Of a stretch of 64,000 bases of DNA, positions 8,099-17,427 are shown piece after piece (position 1 is the stretch's first letter; every line of letters begins with the position of its first letter). The notes beneath the pieces are model-generated. The model ran no database searches, was not told where the DNA came from, and worked only from the letters and a program-made list of their open reading frames with translations. The DNA is from Streptomyces marokkonensis (GTDB taxonomy: Bacteria; Actinomycetota; Actinomycetes; Streptomycetales; Streptomycetaceae), in the NCBI RefSeq assembly GCF_008312835.1, contig NZ_VSKS01000007.1, positions 248,001 to 312,000 of the forward strand, read 5' to 3'. A program made the translations under genes and the position numbers.

Positions 8099-9274
8099 GT
8101 GAGAGGTGGAGACGTGGAACTGGGCGCATTGCTGTCCGCCGCGGAGGCGGCGCCGCCCGGTGAGTCCGTTGAGGTCGTCGCACACGATCTGCAGAAGCGG
8201 TTCGGTGCGGAGCGGGTGTCCTTTCTGTTCGCCGACCTCGTCGGTCAGCGGCTGGTACGGCTCGCCGCGACCGGCTCCGACGTCGCGGCCTCCGACGAAC
8301 CGATCGACCTGCAGGGCAGCGTCTACGACCGCGTACTGCGGAGCCAGCGCCAGCACGTGGAACCGGACAGTCAGGACGGACGGCGCGTCATCACGCCCGT
8401 CACCAACCGGGGCGACTGCATCGGCCTCCTGGAGGTGACCCTGCAGTCCGCCGACGACACCGTACTCCGGCAGGTCCGCGACGCGGCCCACGCGCTGGCC
8501 TACATCATCGTCACGGACCGCCGCTTCACCGACCTCTACCACCTGGGCCGGCGCACCACCGAGACCAGCCTGGCCGCGGAGATCCAGCACCAGCTGCTTC
8601 CTTCCGCCTCGTGCTGCGAGGCGGCCCAGTTCACCCTCGCCGCCGGGCTGGTCCCCGCCGACGACATCGGTGGCGACACCTACGACTACACCCTCGACCG
8701 CGACACCCTGCACCTGTCCGTCACCGACGCCATGGGCCACGACACGAACTCGGCCCTGCTGGCCACGTTGCTCGTCGGCGCACTGCGACGGGCACGCCGC
8801 AGCGGCTGTGACGCCCTCCTGCAGGCCAACCACGCGCACCAGGCCCTGCTGAGCCACAGCCGCGGCCTGGCCACCGGTCAGCTGCTCTGCGTCGACCTCG
8901 AAACGGGCCTCTGCGAACTGGTCAACGCAGGTCATCCCCGGCCGCTGCGACTGCGCGACGGCACCGTCGAAGAGGTCGAACTCGCCGTCAACCTGCCGTT
9001 CGGTGTGGTGGCACCGACCCCCTATCGTCTGCAGGAACTGCAACTGCGGCCCGGGGACCGCCTGATCCTGCTGACCGACGGAATGCAGGAACGCGGCGCC
9101 GCGTCCGTGGACCTGGCGGCGCTCGCCCACGAAACCCGCGCGCTGCATCCACGCGAAGCCGTCCGGAGCCTGACCGCCGCAGTGCTCGACGCCTGCCACG
9201 GCAACCTCAGGGACGACGCCACGGTCCTGATACTGGACTGGCACGGCAGACGTCGCAGACCGGCCGAGCACTGA
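8099..9274 (+). CDS. RsbU-like PP2C-type serine/threonine phosphatase with N-terminal GAF-like sensor
   Basis: 391 aa. Residues about 1-150 resemble a GAF-type sensor (ERVSFLFADLVGQRLVRLAA, GDCIGLLEVTLQSADD). The C-terminal half is the SpoIIE/PPM phosphatase: EIQHQLLP start, metal-binding aspartates in GGDTYDYTL and TDAMGHDTNSAL, GHPRPLRLRDG, LILLTDGMQE, and DDATVLILDW at the end. Such proteins dephosphorylate STAS anti-anti-sigma proteins. The GTG at 8099 was chosen over a TTG at 8042 because GGGAGG lies 5 bases before it; GTG 8114 is also possible. A STAS protein and HATPase lie 28 kb away, but pairing is not shown. Confidence 0.88.
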   Translation: MRGGDVELGALLSAAEAAPPGESVEVVAHDLQKRFGAERVSFLFADLVGQRLVRLAATGSDVAASDEPIDLQGSVYDRVLRSQRQHVEPDSQDGRRVITPVTNRGDCIGLLEVTLQSADDTVLRQVRDAAHALAYIIVTDRRFTDLYHLGRRTTETSLAAEIQHQLLPSASCCEAAQFTLAAGLVPADDIGGDTYDYTLDRDTLHLSVTDAMGHDTNSALLATLLVGALRRARRSGCDALLQANHAHQALLSHSRGLATGQLLCVDLETGLCELVNAGHPRPLRLRDGTVEEVELAVNLPFGVVAPTPYRLQELQLRPGDRLILLTDGMQERGAASVDLAALAHETRALHPREAVRSLTAAVLDACHGNLRDDATVLILDWHGRRRRPAEH

Positions 9275-9310
9275 CGCCGCCGGCGGTCGGCCACGGGCTC
9301 GTACGTGCTG

Positions 9311-10054
9311 TCAGTCCGTCGGGTGGGAGCCCGGGGTGTGGCCGAAGGCACGGCGGAAGACGTCGATGAAGGTGCTGGCGGAGGACCAGCCGCACCGGTG
9401 GGCCACCGAGGTCACCGGCGTGCCCCCGGCCAGGAGGACCAGGGCGTGGTGCAGGCGCAGTTGGGTGCGCCACTGCGGGAAGGTCATGCCGAGGTCGCTG
9501 CGGAACAGCCGGGAGAGGGTGCGGTCGCTCGCCCCGACCTCGCGGCCGAGTTCGGCGAGCGTGCGGCTGTCGCCCGGGTCGGCCTGCAGGATGCCGCACA
9601 GGGAGCGCAGCACGGGCGCGGTGGGAGTGGGCAGATGCAGCGGCTGCCGGTGCGACGCGCGCAGCTGGTCGAGCAGTACCGCGCGCAGACGGGCCCGTTC
9701 GGGGCTGCCGTCGTCCTCGGTGCGGGTGTAGTGGATGATCAGCTCGCGCAGGAGCGGGCCGACGGCCAGCACGGCCGGTGAGCGGAGGCCGAGCGGGTTG
9801 TCGGTGACGGGCAGTCCCACCAGGTGCAGGTCGAGTTCGCCGTAGGCCCGGTGTGCGTGCACGGTCCCGGCAGGTACCCAGATGGCGCGCGTGCCCGGGG
9901 CGACCCAGGATCCCTCGCTGGTCGTGACGGCCAGCACTCCGCGGCCGGCATAGACGATCTGGTGGTCGTCATGCCGGTGGGCGTCGATCGCAGCGCCGGG
10001 CGCCAGCCACCGGGTGCGGGTCGGAGCCGTCGGATCGTGGCGGACTTCCATCAT
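9311..10054 (-). CDS. AraC-family regulator with cupin sensor domain
   Basis: 247 aa. N-terminal cupin: DAHRHDDHQIVYAGRGVLAV and IWVPAGTVHAHRAYGE. C-terminal AraC DNA-binding domain with two HTH units: SRTLAELGREVGASDRTLSR and TSVAHRCGWSSASTFIDVFR, ending FGHTPGSHP. Two ATGs at 10054 and 10051 are possible; no Shine-Dalgarno is visible, so the mRNA may be leaderless. It diverges from the efflux gene at 10109 with only 54 bp between, strongly suggesting that it controls that gene in response to a small molecule. Confidence 0.88.
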   Translation of the reverse strand: MMEVRHDPTAPTRTRWLAPGAAIDAHRHDDHQIVYAGRGVLAVTTSEGSWVAPGTRAIWVPAGTVHAHRAYGELDLHLVGLPVTDNPLGLRSPAVLAVGPLLRELIIHYTRTEDDGSPERARLRAVLLDQLRASHRQPLHLPTPTAPVLRSLCGILQADPGDSRTLAELGREVGASDRTLSRLFRSDLGMTFPQWRTQLRLHHALVLLAGGTPVTSVAHRCGWSSASTFIDVFRRAFGHTPGSHPTD

Positions 10055-10108
10055 TGAGTGACAGTTTATCGGAAGCGCGTCACGGTTCCGGGCTCGGATC
10101 ATGACGGG

Positions 10109-11290
10109 ATGCGGAGAAACACACCGATCGTTCTGCTGTCCGTGGGCCACGCCTGCGTCGACGTGTACCAAGGCGCCGTGGCGGCCCTCGTGCCGTTCTT
10201 CGTCGCCGAACGCGCCTACACCTACGCGGTCGCCTCGGGCGTCGTACTGGCCGCCTCGCTGCTGTCCTCGGTGGCGCAGCCGGTGTTCGGCGCGCTCACC
10301 GACCGCCGTGCCGTGCCCTGGCTGCTGCCGGTCAGCACCCTGCTCGGCGGCGTCGGCATCGCACTCAGCGGGCTGAGCGGCTCCTACGCGCTCACCCTCG
10401 TGTTCGTCGCGATATCAGGCATCGGCGTCGCCGCCTACCATCCGGAGTCCGCCCGCGTCGCCCGCATCGCCACCCGGGGCAGCCACCGGGGCATGGGCTG
10501 GTTCGCCACCGGGGGCAACATCGGCTTCGCTCTGGCCCCGCTCCTGGTCACGTCCGTGGTCGCCACCGGAGGCCTGCGCCGGACACCGCTGCTGGCGCTG
10601 CCGGCCCTCGCGGGCGCCGCGATGTGCCTGCCCGTGGTGCGAGCGCTGCAGCGGAAGCGGGCCGACGGACCCGGTACGACGCCTGCGAAGGGCGGTGACG
10701 ACACCGCCTCCTTCGTGAAGCTGTCACTGGCCGTGGCGTTCCGGTCGATCACCCTGGTCGGTCTGAGCACCTTCATCTCGCTGTACGCCCGGCAGCGCCT
10801 GGGCGGCAGTACGGCCGCCGGCACCGCGGCCCTGTCCGTGCTGTACCTCGGCGGAGCGGTCGGCTCGCTGCTGGGCGGCTTCCTGGCGGGCCGCTGGGAC
10901 CGGGTGACGGTCTCCCGGTGGTCGTACCTGCTCACGGCAGCGTCCGTCGCGGGGGTGGTGTGGGTGCCGGGCCCGGCGATTTACCTGTTCGTGGCGCTGA
11001 CCTCGGTCGGCCTGTACGTGCCGTTCTCCCTGCAGGTCACGCTCGGCCAGGACTACCTGCCCTCCCGGGTGGGTACCGCCGGCGGGATCACCCTCGGTCT
11101 TACCGTCAGCATCGGCGGCCTGGCCACTCCCGCCATCGGCGGACTCGCCGACGCCACGTCCCTGCAGACCGCTCTGACGCCTCTCGTCCTGATGCCGGTA
11201 CTCAGCTGGCTGCTGTTCCGCACCCTGCCCGAACCGAGGTGCCCGATGCCCGGCCTCACTGCCCGCTCCGAGAACCGGGCCGCGCCCTGA
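10109..11290 (+). CDS. MFS efflux transporter, Fsr (fosmidomycin resistance) type
   Basis: 393 aa with 11-12 membrane segments. The N-terminus VLLSVGHACVDVYQGAVAAL and the motif AYHPESARVA are typical of the Fsr branch of the major facilitator family, which exports fosmidomycin-like and other small drugs by proton antiport. TDRRAVPWLLP after segment 2 is the loop-2 motif. The ATG at 10109 begins just before the first membrane segment; an upstream GTG at 10058 would add 17 polar residues. It diverges from an AraC regulator. Confidence 0.85.
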   Translation: MRRNTPIVLLSVGHACVDVYQGAVAALVPFFVAERAYTYAVASGVVLAASLLSSVAQPVFGALTDRRAVPWLLPVSTLLGGVGIALSGLSGSYALTLVFVAISGIGVAAYHPESARVARIATRGSHRGMGWFATGGNIGFALAPLLVTSVVATGGLRRTPLLALPALAGAAMCLPVVRALQRKRADGPGTTPAKGGDDTASFVKLSLAVAFRSITLVGLSTFISLYARQRLGGSTAAGTAALSVLYLGGAVGSLLGGFLAGRWDRVTVSRWSYLLTAASVAGVVWVPGPAIYLFVALTSVGLYVPFSLQVTLGQDYLPSRVGTAGGITLGLTVSIGGLATPAIGGLADATSLQTALTPLVLMPVLSWLLFRTLPEPRCPMPGLTARSENRAAP

Positions 11291-11313
11291 CGGCGTCCCG
11301 GCAACTGCCGTCA
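11288..11313. terminator. Hairpin after the efflux gene
   Basis: TGACGGC (11288-11294) pairs with GCCGTCA (11307-11313) over a 12-base loop, starting at the stop codon of the MFS gene and facing the convergent nadE. Confidence 0.5.
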
Positions 11314-11364
11314 CGCCGACCGACGTCCGAGGTGCCATCGGGCGGGCCGGTCGGCGGGCCGGTT

Positions 11365-12195
11365 TCAGGGGGCTGCGGGCAGCCGGCGCTTGTGGTCGGT
11401 GCGGCGGTAGTGGCGGAGGATGGTGTCAAAGGCCCGCCTGTCGACCGGCTTGCCTTCGAGGAAGTCGTCGATGACGTCGTAGCTGACTCCGAGCGCGTCC
11501 TCGTCGGCCTTGCCCGCGTCGAGGCTCTCCAGGTCGGCGGTGGGGACCTTCCACACCAGCTCGGCGGGTGCGCCCAGCGCGTCCCCGAGGGCCCGCACCC
11601 GGCGCTTGGTCAGACCGGCCAGCGGGACCAGATCGGCGGCGCCGTCACCGAACTTGGTGAAGAAGCCGGTGACCGCCTCGGCGGCCTGGTCGGTGCCGAC
11701 GACGAGTCCCTCGTGCGCGCCGGCCACCGTGTACTGGGCGATCATGCGCTGGCGTGCCTTGATGTTGCCGTGCACGAAGTCCTGGTGGCGGGCGTCGAGG
11801 AACGTCACCCCCGCGGCGATCGTGCCCTCGAGCGCGGCGTCGGCGGCGGGCTTGATGTCCACCGTCAGCACGTGGTCCGCCCGGATGAAGGACAGCGCGC
11901 GCTGGGCGTCGTGCTCGTCGGCCTGGACCCCGTAGGGCAGGCGCATGGCGTAGAACCGTGCCTCGTGCCCGGCGGTCCGCGCGCGCTCCACGGCGAGCTG
12001 GCACAACCGGCCCGCGACGGTGGAGTCGACGCCACCACTGATGCCGAGCACGAGGGAGCGCAGACCGGTCGACGTCAGCCGCTCGGTGAGGAAGGCCACC
12101 CGGCGCTCGGTCTCCCGCGTGGCCTCGAAGGTCTCGGTGACACCCAGTTCCCGGGCGATCTCCTGCTGCAGCTCGATGGACGCCGACTCGCTCAA
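11365..12195 (-). CDS. nadE: Ammonia-dependent NAD+ synthetase
   Basis: 276 aa, the same length as the E. coli enzyme. It amidates deamido-NAD+ (nicotinate adenine dinucleotide) with ammonia and ATP, the last step of NAD biosynthesis. The ATP pyrophosphatase P-loop SGGVDST is at residues 53-59; MRLPYGVQADEHDAQRAL, GNIKARQRMIAQYTVA, VGTDQAAEAVTGFFTKFGDG and LTKRRVRAL are all family hallmarks. There is no glutaminase domain, so it uses free ammonia. GGAGCAGAG-type ribosome site lies before the ATG. Streptomyces usually also carries a glutamine-dependent NadE, so this may be a second copy. Confidence 0.95.
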   Translation of the reverse strand: MSESASIELQQEIARELGVTETFEATRETERRVAFLTERLTSTGLRSLVLGISGGVDSTVAGRLCQLAVERARTAGHEARFYAMRLPYGVQADEHDAQRALSFIRADHVLTVDIKPAADAALEGTIAAGVTFLDARHQDFVHGNIKARQRMIAQYTVAGAHEGLVVGTDQAAEAVTGFFTKFGDGAADLVPLAGLTKRRVRALGDALGAPAELVWKVPTADLESLDAGKADEDALGVSYDVIDDFLEGKPVDRRAFDTILRHYRRTDHKRRLPAAP

Positions 12196-12392
12196 CTCTG
12201 CTCCTTGATCCGGCTCACGATTGCTGTCGGGGTCCGCCTACCCGGGAGCTCTGCGGAGAATCCGGACCGCAGGGACGCCGCCCGGCAGCGCGCTCCGCCC
12301 GCGTCCCGGACCCGATGTCGTTTCCGTCCAAGACGGCCGCCGCGGTCCCGGTCTAGCGTGCACCCCGTACCCGAGTAAGAGGAGACAGCACC

Positions 12393-12971
12393 ATGCGTGA
12401 CCTGGTCTACACCGGCTTCATGTCGCTCGACGGCGTCGTGGACTCGCCCGGCGGCGGGCCGGGGGAGGAGCACCGCAGCGGAGGCTGGGTGTTCAAGGAC
12501 CTCGAGTTCGTCGAAGAAGCCTGGTCGCTGAAGGGCGAGGAGCTCGCCGACACGACCGCGCTGATGTTCGGCCGCCGCAGTTACGAGGCGTTCGCGCCCG
12601 TCTGGCCCGGCTCGGAGGACCACGCCGCCTACAAGGACCTGCCCAAGTACGTGGTGTCGTCCACGCTGACCGACGACGCCCTCGTCGACGGGTGGGGGCC
12701 GACGACGCTCCTGCGTTCGACCGGGGACGTCGCCGCACTCAAGGAGGGCGAAGGCGGCGCGATCTTCATCCACGGGAGCGCGGAGCTGGCCCGCAGGCTG
12801 TCCGACGAGGGCCTGATCGACCAGTACAACCTGCTCGTCTTCCCCGTGCTGCTCGGAGCCGGGAAGAGCCTGTTCGGCCGGGCCGACCGGGACAAGCACA
12901 TGCTGACGCTGCGCGAGTCCGAGAGCTACTCGAACGGGATCCTCAAGCTGGTCTACGACGTCAGGCGCTGA
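12393..12971 (+). CDS. RibD C-terminal/dihydrofolate-reductase-fold family protein (paralogue 2)
   Basis: 192 aa. MRDLVYTGFMSLDGVVDSPG is the family start, ALMFGRRSYEAFAPVW the second block, IFIHGSAELARRLSDEGLID the Gly-containing cofactor loop, and LLVFPVLLGAGKSLF the end block. It is expected to be an NAD(P)H-dependent reductase with unknown substrate. GGAG lies 8 bases before the ATG. Its last 19 bp overlap the end of the convergent AraC-type gene. Three more members of this fold are in the window. Confidence 0.88.
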   Translation: MRDLVYTGFMSLDGVVDSPGGGPGEEHRSGGWVFKDLEFVEEAWSLKGEELADTTALMFGRRSYEAFAPVWPGSEDHAAYKDLPKYVVSSTLTDDALVDGWGPTTLLRSTGDVAALKEGEGGAIFIHGSAELARRLSDEGLIDQYNLLVFPVLLGAGKSLFGRADRDKHMLTLRESESYSNGILKLVYDVRR

Positions 12972-13663
12972 TCCACATCGAGGGCGATCGCACCGCCGGC
13001 GCCCTCGCGCAGCTGCCCGGCGGTGCGTCCGACGTAGCAGCGCAGTGCCCTGGCCAGGTGCGGTTCGTCGAAGTAGTCGAGCTTGGCCACGACATCGGCG
13101 GCCGGGACGCCGGCCGCCAGCAGTTCCGCCGCCGTGCGGGCCCGCTCGATCTGCCGCACGGCGCCCCGCGTCAGCCCGGTCGCGGCGCGGAACCGGCGCT
13201 CGATCGTGCGCTCCGAGACGGCCGGGCGGTGCCCCCGCAGGACGTCGGTGACGAGCGGGTCACGGACCACGATCCCGGCCCGGACGAGACGACCGACGAG
13301 AGCCTCGGCGTCGTCGGGGCCGGGCGTCCGCCAGCGCGTGCCGTCCAGCCGGAACGTCCGGCGCGTGGTGCCGGGGAGTCCGATGCCGCCGTCGACCAGC
13401 TCCGGCGTGGGCACGGCCCGCAACGAGGTGCCCACGGCGAACTCGATGCCGGTGAACGTCGCGCCCTGCGGAACCGGGGCGGTGACGGTCCGGGTCTCGG
13501 GGCCGGTGACGCCCGCGTGTGCCCGGCCGTCCTGCTCCCAGAACACCAGACCCAGGCGTACCCCCGCGACGGACGTCATCGCCGTGACCTGCTCGCTTGT
13601 GCATGTCCACACGGTGTCGACCCATGGCGAGTCGGACCGGCGCGTCTCGAACAGCAGTCCCAC
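12953..13663 (-). CDS. AraC-family helix-turn-helix regulator
   Basis: 236 aa from a GTG at 13663. The N-terminal 130 residues resemble the AraC effector half seen in DUF6597-type regulators (TVWTCTSEQVTAMTSVAG, GVRLGLVFWEQDG). The C-terminus has an AraC DNA-binding domain: RPAVSERTIERRFRAATGLT and then AADVVAKLDYFDEPHLARAL. It sits between two RibD/DHFR-fold genes (12393 and 13793), converging on one and diverging from the other by 129 bp, so it may control the gene at 13793. Confidence 0.82.
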   Translation of the reverse strand: MGLLFETRRSDSPWVDTVWTCTSEQVTAMTSVAGVRLGLVFWEQDGRAHAGVTGPETRTVTAPVPQGATFTGIEFAVGTSLRAVPTPELVDGGIGLPGTTRRTFRLDGTRWRTPGPDDAEALVGRLVRAGIVVRDPLVTDVLRGHRPAVSERTIERRFRAATGLTRGAVRQIERARTAAELLAAGVPAADVVAKLDYFDEPHLARALRCYVGRTAGQLREGAGGAIALDVDQRLTS

Positions 13664-13792
13664 GGGGGCAGGATACGCCGCGCCGTGCCGGGGCCGAAGG
13701 CGCTCCCTCGACCAGGAGGCCCAGCGAGCCGCGATGAGTCCTGCGACGTCCGGCGGTCATACTGGCGAACCTGTTGCCGAGGAGGGCTTCTG

Positions 13793-14368
13793 ATGCGCAG
13801 CGTGACCTATTCGATGGGCGTCTCACTCGACGGCTACATCGTCGGGCCGGACGGTGGCTTCAACTGGACGGCGCCGGACGCGGACGTCTTCCGCTTCTGG
13901 ATCGACGACATCCGGGAGGTCGGCGTCCACCTGCTGGGACGACGGCTGTACGAGACGATGCTGTACTGGGAGACCGCGGACGAGGACCCCTCGCTCGGCG
14001 ACGCGGAACGCGAGTGGACCGCGCTCTGGAAGCCGCTCCCGAAAGTCGTCTTCTCCACCACGCTGTCGGAGGTGCGGGGCAAGGCCCGCCTGGCCTCCGG
14101 TGACCTGGCGGAGGAGATCGAGCGGCTGAAGGCCGAGCCCGGCGAGGGCGATATCGCGATCGGCGGCGCGACCCTCGCCGCCGAGGCGGCCGCATCGGAC
14201 CTGATCGACGAGTACCGGATCATGGTGTACCCGGTCCTGGTGGGCGGTGGCATTCCGTACTTCCCCCGGCACGAACGCCGGGTGGATCTCGAACTCGTCG
14301 AGAGCCGCACGTTCGACTCGGGAGTCGTCCACATGCGCTACCGCGTGGCCCGCCGGCCGGCGTCGTAG
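13793..14368 (+). CDS. RibD C-terminal/dihydrofolate-reductase-fold family protein (paralogue 3)
   Basis: 191 aa. Start MRSVTYSMGVSLDGYIVGPD, then HLLGRRLYETMLYWET, GDIAIGGATLAAEAAASDLI and MVYPVLVGGGIPYFP, all typical of the RibD-C reductase fold. It resembles the gene at 23877 more than the others (shared GRRLYETMLYWETA-type block and a VDLELVESRTFDSG-type end). GAGGAGGG precedes the ATG by about 6 bases. It diverges from the AraC-type regulator at 13663. Confidence 0.88.
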   Translation: MRSVTYSMGVSLDGYIVGPDGGFNWTAPDADVFRFWIDDIREVGVHLLGRRLYETMLYWETADEDPSLGDAEREWTALWKPLPKVVFSTTLSEVRGKARLASGDLAEEIERLKAEPGEGDIAIGGATLAAEAAASDLIDEYRIMVYPVLVGGGIPYFPRHERRVDLELVESRTFDSGVVHMRYRVARRPAS

Positions 14369-14429
14369 CTCAATCATGTGGGACGAAAGTGGCTGGTTGT
14401 GACTCTGTGGCCTGTGTTTCTGTGTCCGG

Positions 14430-14975
14430 GTGAACATCGAGAGCTCCGGGGTGCCGGAGGAGAGGCCGAGCCGCTGGGTCAGGCAGAGGGCTGATGGCGA
14501 TGTCGAGGTGTGCGTGCGGGTCCTCGCGGAGGTCCATGCGCGCGACGGCTATCCGGTGAACTGGCCGGATCAGCCCGGCGAGTGGCTGTCACGCGGTCCT
14601 CTGCTGGGCTCCTGGGTCGCCGAACTCGATGGCGGCCTCGTTGGGCATGTCAGCTTGTCGCAAGCCGGCGAAGGCGATCTGGCCCCGAAGTTGTGGAGCG
14701 GGCGGAACGCGGCGACGCGGGGTATGACCGCCGTGGTCAGCAGGCTGTTCGTTGCCCCACAGGCGAGGGGCCGTCGGATCGGTGCGCTGCTGATCGGCCA
14801 AGCGGTGGAGGAAGCGCGGCGTCGTGGCCTGCATCCGGTGCTCGACGTCGTCGCATCCGACACCGCGGCGGCAGCCCTGTATGAGCGGCTGGGCTGGGAG
14901 CTGATGGCCACGGTCGAGCAGCGGTGGAGTCCGCACCAGACGGTGACCGTCCGCTGTTACGCGGCGCCGTCGTGA
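14430..14975 (+). CDS. GNAT-family N-acetyltransferase
   Basis: 181 aa from GTG 14430; other GTG starts downstream are possible because no clear ribosome site is present. The core shows GSWVAELDGGLVGHVSLS, SRLFVAPQARGRRIGALLIG (the acetyl-CoA binding R/Q-x-x-G-x-G/A loop, here QARGRRIG) and AAALYERLGWELMA. It transfers an acetyl group from acetyl-CoA to an amine of unknown identity. Starts 61 bp after the reductase gene on the same strand. Confidence 0.82.
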   Translation: MNIESSGVPEERPSRWVRQRADGDVEVCVRVLAEVHARDGYPVNWPDQPGEWLSRGPLLGSWVAELDGGLVGHVSLSQAGEGDLAPKLWSGRNAATRGMTAVVSRLFVAPQARGRRIGALLIGQAVEEARRRGLHPVLDVVASDTAAAALYERLGWELMATVEQRWSPHQTVTVRCYAAPS

Positions 14976-15254
14976 CGTGGTCGGTCGTCACCACTCGTTG
15001 ATTTCCGGAAGGCGTGCGCCGTGTCGGCCCGCACGCGGTCGGGCCGGGTGCGCGGCCTGCCCGGCCGTGATCGCCGTTCGACGCAGTGCCGCCCGTCCGG
15101 CGAACGATCGAGCTGCTCAGGGAGCGCGGCCGGGCGGCCTGGACCAGGCTCGAGCGTGTGGCCCCGATGCCGGGTGCGGCCGGAGGCGGTCAGGGAAACC
15201 CCGAGGGGTGCCGTCCTCGGTCCGAGTCAGGTCACCGAGCTCCGGTGGTGCCGG

Positions 15255-16193
15255 TCACCAGGTGCCGATGACCGGCGCGTCGAGATCGTGGTGCCGCCAG
15301 GCCCGGTTCAGCCGCGTGAGCCGGTCCGCGGCGGCGATGCCGCACAGGGACGCGACCTTGCCGTCGCTGACCTCGAACGCCACGGCGCCCACGACCCGGT
15401 CGTCGATCACGGCGAGGACCGTCGGGAGGCCGTTGACCGGCGCGATGTGGAACACGGGCGAGCCCCCGGCCAGCCGTCGCTTCGCCGGCGTGGGCTTGAA
15501 GCCGGCCCGTACGTAGGTCGCGACCCGTTCGCGCGTCCGGTACCGCAACAGCCGCCTGCCCAGCCCGGCACCGTCCGAGACCGCCGTCACGTCCTCGGTG
15601 AGCAGCGCCACCAGCCGTTCGGTGTGCCCCGACGCGGCCGCGGCGAGGAACTCCTCGACGACCCGGCGCGCGGACGCGGCGTCTGCCTCGCCGCCGCGGC
15701 GGCGCTCGGCGGTGACCCGGGCCCGCGCCCGGTGGAGGTGCTGCTGGCTCGCGGACTCGGTGACGTCGAGGATGGAGGCGATCTCGGCATGGCTGTACGA
15801 GAAGGCCTCACGCAGGACGTAGACGGCCCGCTCGACCGGCGACAGGCGTTCCAGGAGGATCAGTACGGCCAGGGACACCGATTCGCGCTGCTCGAAGGTG
15901 TCGGCAGGGCCCAGCATCGGGTCGCCCTGGAGAAGCGGCTCGGGCAGCCACGCACCGCTCGCCCGCTCGTGGCGCACCTGCGCCGAGCGGAGCCGGTCGA
16001 GGCAGAGATGGGTGACGACCTTGGTCAGCCACGCCTCCGGCACCTCGACCCGTTCACGGTCCGCAGCCTGCCAGCGCAGAAACGCGTCCTGAACCGCGTC
16101 CTCGGCGTCGGCGGCCGAGCCGAGCAGACGGTACGCCAGCGAGGCCAGCCGGCCCCGGCTGGCCTCGAACCGATCGATGGCTGCGCTGTCCAC
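15255..16193 (-). CDS. ECF sigma factor with SnoaL-like C-terminal domain (ECF41/SigJ type)
   Basis: 312 aa from GTG 16193; GTG 16223, which overlaps the upstream gene, is an alternative. Sigma region 2 (ASLAYRLLGSAADAEDAVQDAFLRW) and region 4 (LSPVERAVYVLREAFSYSHAEIASILDVTESASQQHLHRAR) are clear. The linker carries WLPEPLL, the WLPEP signature of ECF41. The C-terminal 120 residues are the SnoaL-like extension that in this group acts as a built-in regulator in place of an anti-sigma factor; the usual DGGGK box appears as DGAGL. It lies 10 bp behind the flavoprotein gene, which is its likely target. Confidence 0.9.
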   Translation of the reverse strand: MDSAAIDRFEASRGRLASLAYRLLGSAADAEDAVQDAFLRWQAADRERVEVPEAWLTKVVTHLCLDRLRSAQVRHERASGAWLPEPLLQGDPMLGPADTFEQRESVSLAVLILLERLSPVERAVYVLREAFSYSHAEIASILDVTESASQQHLHRARARVTAERRRGGEADAASARRVVEEFLAAAASGHTERLVALLTEDVTAVSDGAGLGRRLLRYRTRERVATYVRAGFKPTPAKRRLAGGSPVFHIAPVNGLPTVLAVIDDRVVGAVAFEVSDGKVASLCGIAAADRLTRLNRAWRHHDLDAPVIGTW

Positions 16194-16203
16194 GCGAAAC
16201 AGC

Positions 16204-17394
16204 CTAGGCGGCCACTCCCACACCGGCCCGGCCCGGCGCGTCCGCCAGACGGCGCCTGCGCCTGGGCATGCCGAAGGTCGGATGGGCGATGCCCCACCCG
16301 GCCCCGGTGAGCACGCCCGACTTGAGCCGCGCGGCGGTCCGCCCGCCCAGGTACCAGGACGTCGACCGCGCGTCCCCGTCCACCATCTGGAAGATCGCGT
16401 CCCGCCGCCCGAGGCTGATGTGGTTGCCGTGGTACTTCAGCCCGGTGGTCGGCACCTCGCCTCCCGTCAGGCGCGCGATGATCGCCGCGGTCGCCTGCAT
16501 GTTGGTGTAGCCGGCCGAGGCGCAGGACATCGGCAGCGGACGGCCGTTGTCGCCGATCGCGTAGGCGCAGTCACCGGCGGCGTACACGTCCGGGTGCGAG
16601 ACGGAGCGCATGGTGCGGTCGACGACGATCTGGCCGGTCCCGACGACTTCCAGTCCGCTGACGGCCGCGAGGGGATGCACGGCGAACCCGGCCGTCCACA
16701 CGGTCACGTCGGCCGGGAGTGACCTGCCGTCGGCGGCGATCGCCCGCGTCGGCTCGACGGCTTCGACGCCGCTGTGCTCGTGGACGGTGATGCCGAGCCG
16801 GTCGAAGGCCCGGCGCAGGTGGTGCCGGGCCTTCGGGGAGAGCCAGGACCCCGGTTCGTCGCGGGCCGCGAGCACGACCGAGAGGTCGGGCCGGGACTCT
16901 GCGAACTCGGTGGCGGTCTCGATGCCGGTCAGCCCCTCCCCGACGACCAGCACGGTGCCACCCCCGGCCAGATCCGACAGGCGCTCACGCAGACGCAGCG
17001 CCGAGGACCAGCCGGTCACGTCGTAGGCGTACTCGGCCACGCCGGGGACGCCGTGGTCGGCTACGGAGCTGCCGAGCGCGTAGAGAAGGGTGTCGTACGC
17101 CAGCTCGCCGTCGCCCGCCTCACCGGTCACGGCGACGGTCCTGCGTCGGGGGTCGACTCCGGTCACGCGCGCCAGACGCAGCCGTACCCCGGTGCCCGCG
17201 AAGACGTCGGCGAGCTTGCGGAACGTGAGGTCCTGACCGGCCGCGAGCTGGTGGAGCCGCATGCGCTCGACGAAGTCGGGCACGGCGTTGACGACGGTGA
17301 TCTCGGTGTCGGCGGGGGAGAGCCGTCGGGCCAGATTTCCGGCGGCGAAGGCCCCGGCGTATCCGGCGCCGAGTACGACGATGCGGTGCTTCAT
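16204..17394 (-). CDS. NADH dehydrogenase-like FAD-dependent oxidoreductase
   Basis: 396 aa. FAD-binding Rossmann start MKHRIVVLGAGYAGAFAAGN, NAD-binding VLVVGEGLTGIETATEFAE, and the FAD-end motif VYAAGDCAYA. This is the pattern of type II NADH dehydrogenases and related quinone or ferredoxin reductases; it lacks an obvious C-terminal membrane helix. The ATG at 17394 has AGGAG ahead and fits the Rossmann start. It forms an operon with the ECF41-like sigma factor downstream. An ECF41-like promoter is visible 34 bp upstream (17428-17454), consistent with control by that sigma factor. Confidence 0.87.
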   Translation of the reverse strand: MKHRIVVLGAGYAGAFAAGNLARRLSPADTEITVVNAVPDFVERMRLHQLAAGQDLTFRKLADVFAGTGVRLRLARVTGVDPRRRTVAVTGEAGDGELAYDTLLYALGSSVADHGVPGVAEYAYDVTGWSSALRLRERLSDLAGGGTVLVVGEGLTGIETATEFAESRPDLSVVLAARDEPGSWLSPKARHHLRRAFDRLGITVHEHSGVEAVEPTRAIAADGRSLPADVTVWTAGFAVHPLAAVSGLEVVGTGQIVVDRTMRSVSHPDVYAAGDCAYAIGDNGRPLPMSCASAGYTNMQATAAIIARLTGGEVPTTGLKYHGNHISLGRRDAIFQMVDGDARSTSWYLGGRTAARLKSGVLTGAGWGIAHPTFGMPRRRRRLADAPGRAGVGVAA

Positions 17395-17427
17395 GACGTT
17401 GCTCCTGTCTCGTTCGCGTGCGCCTTG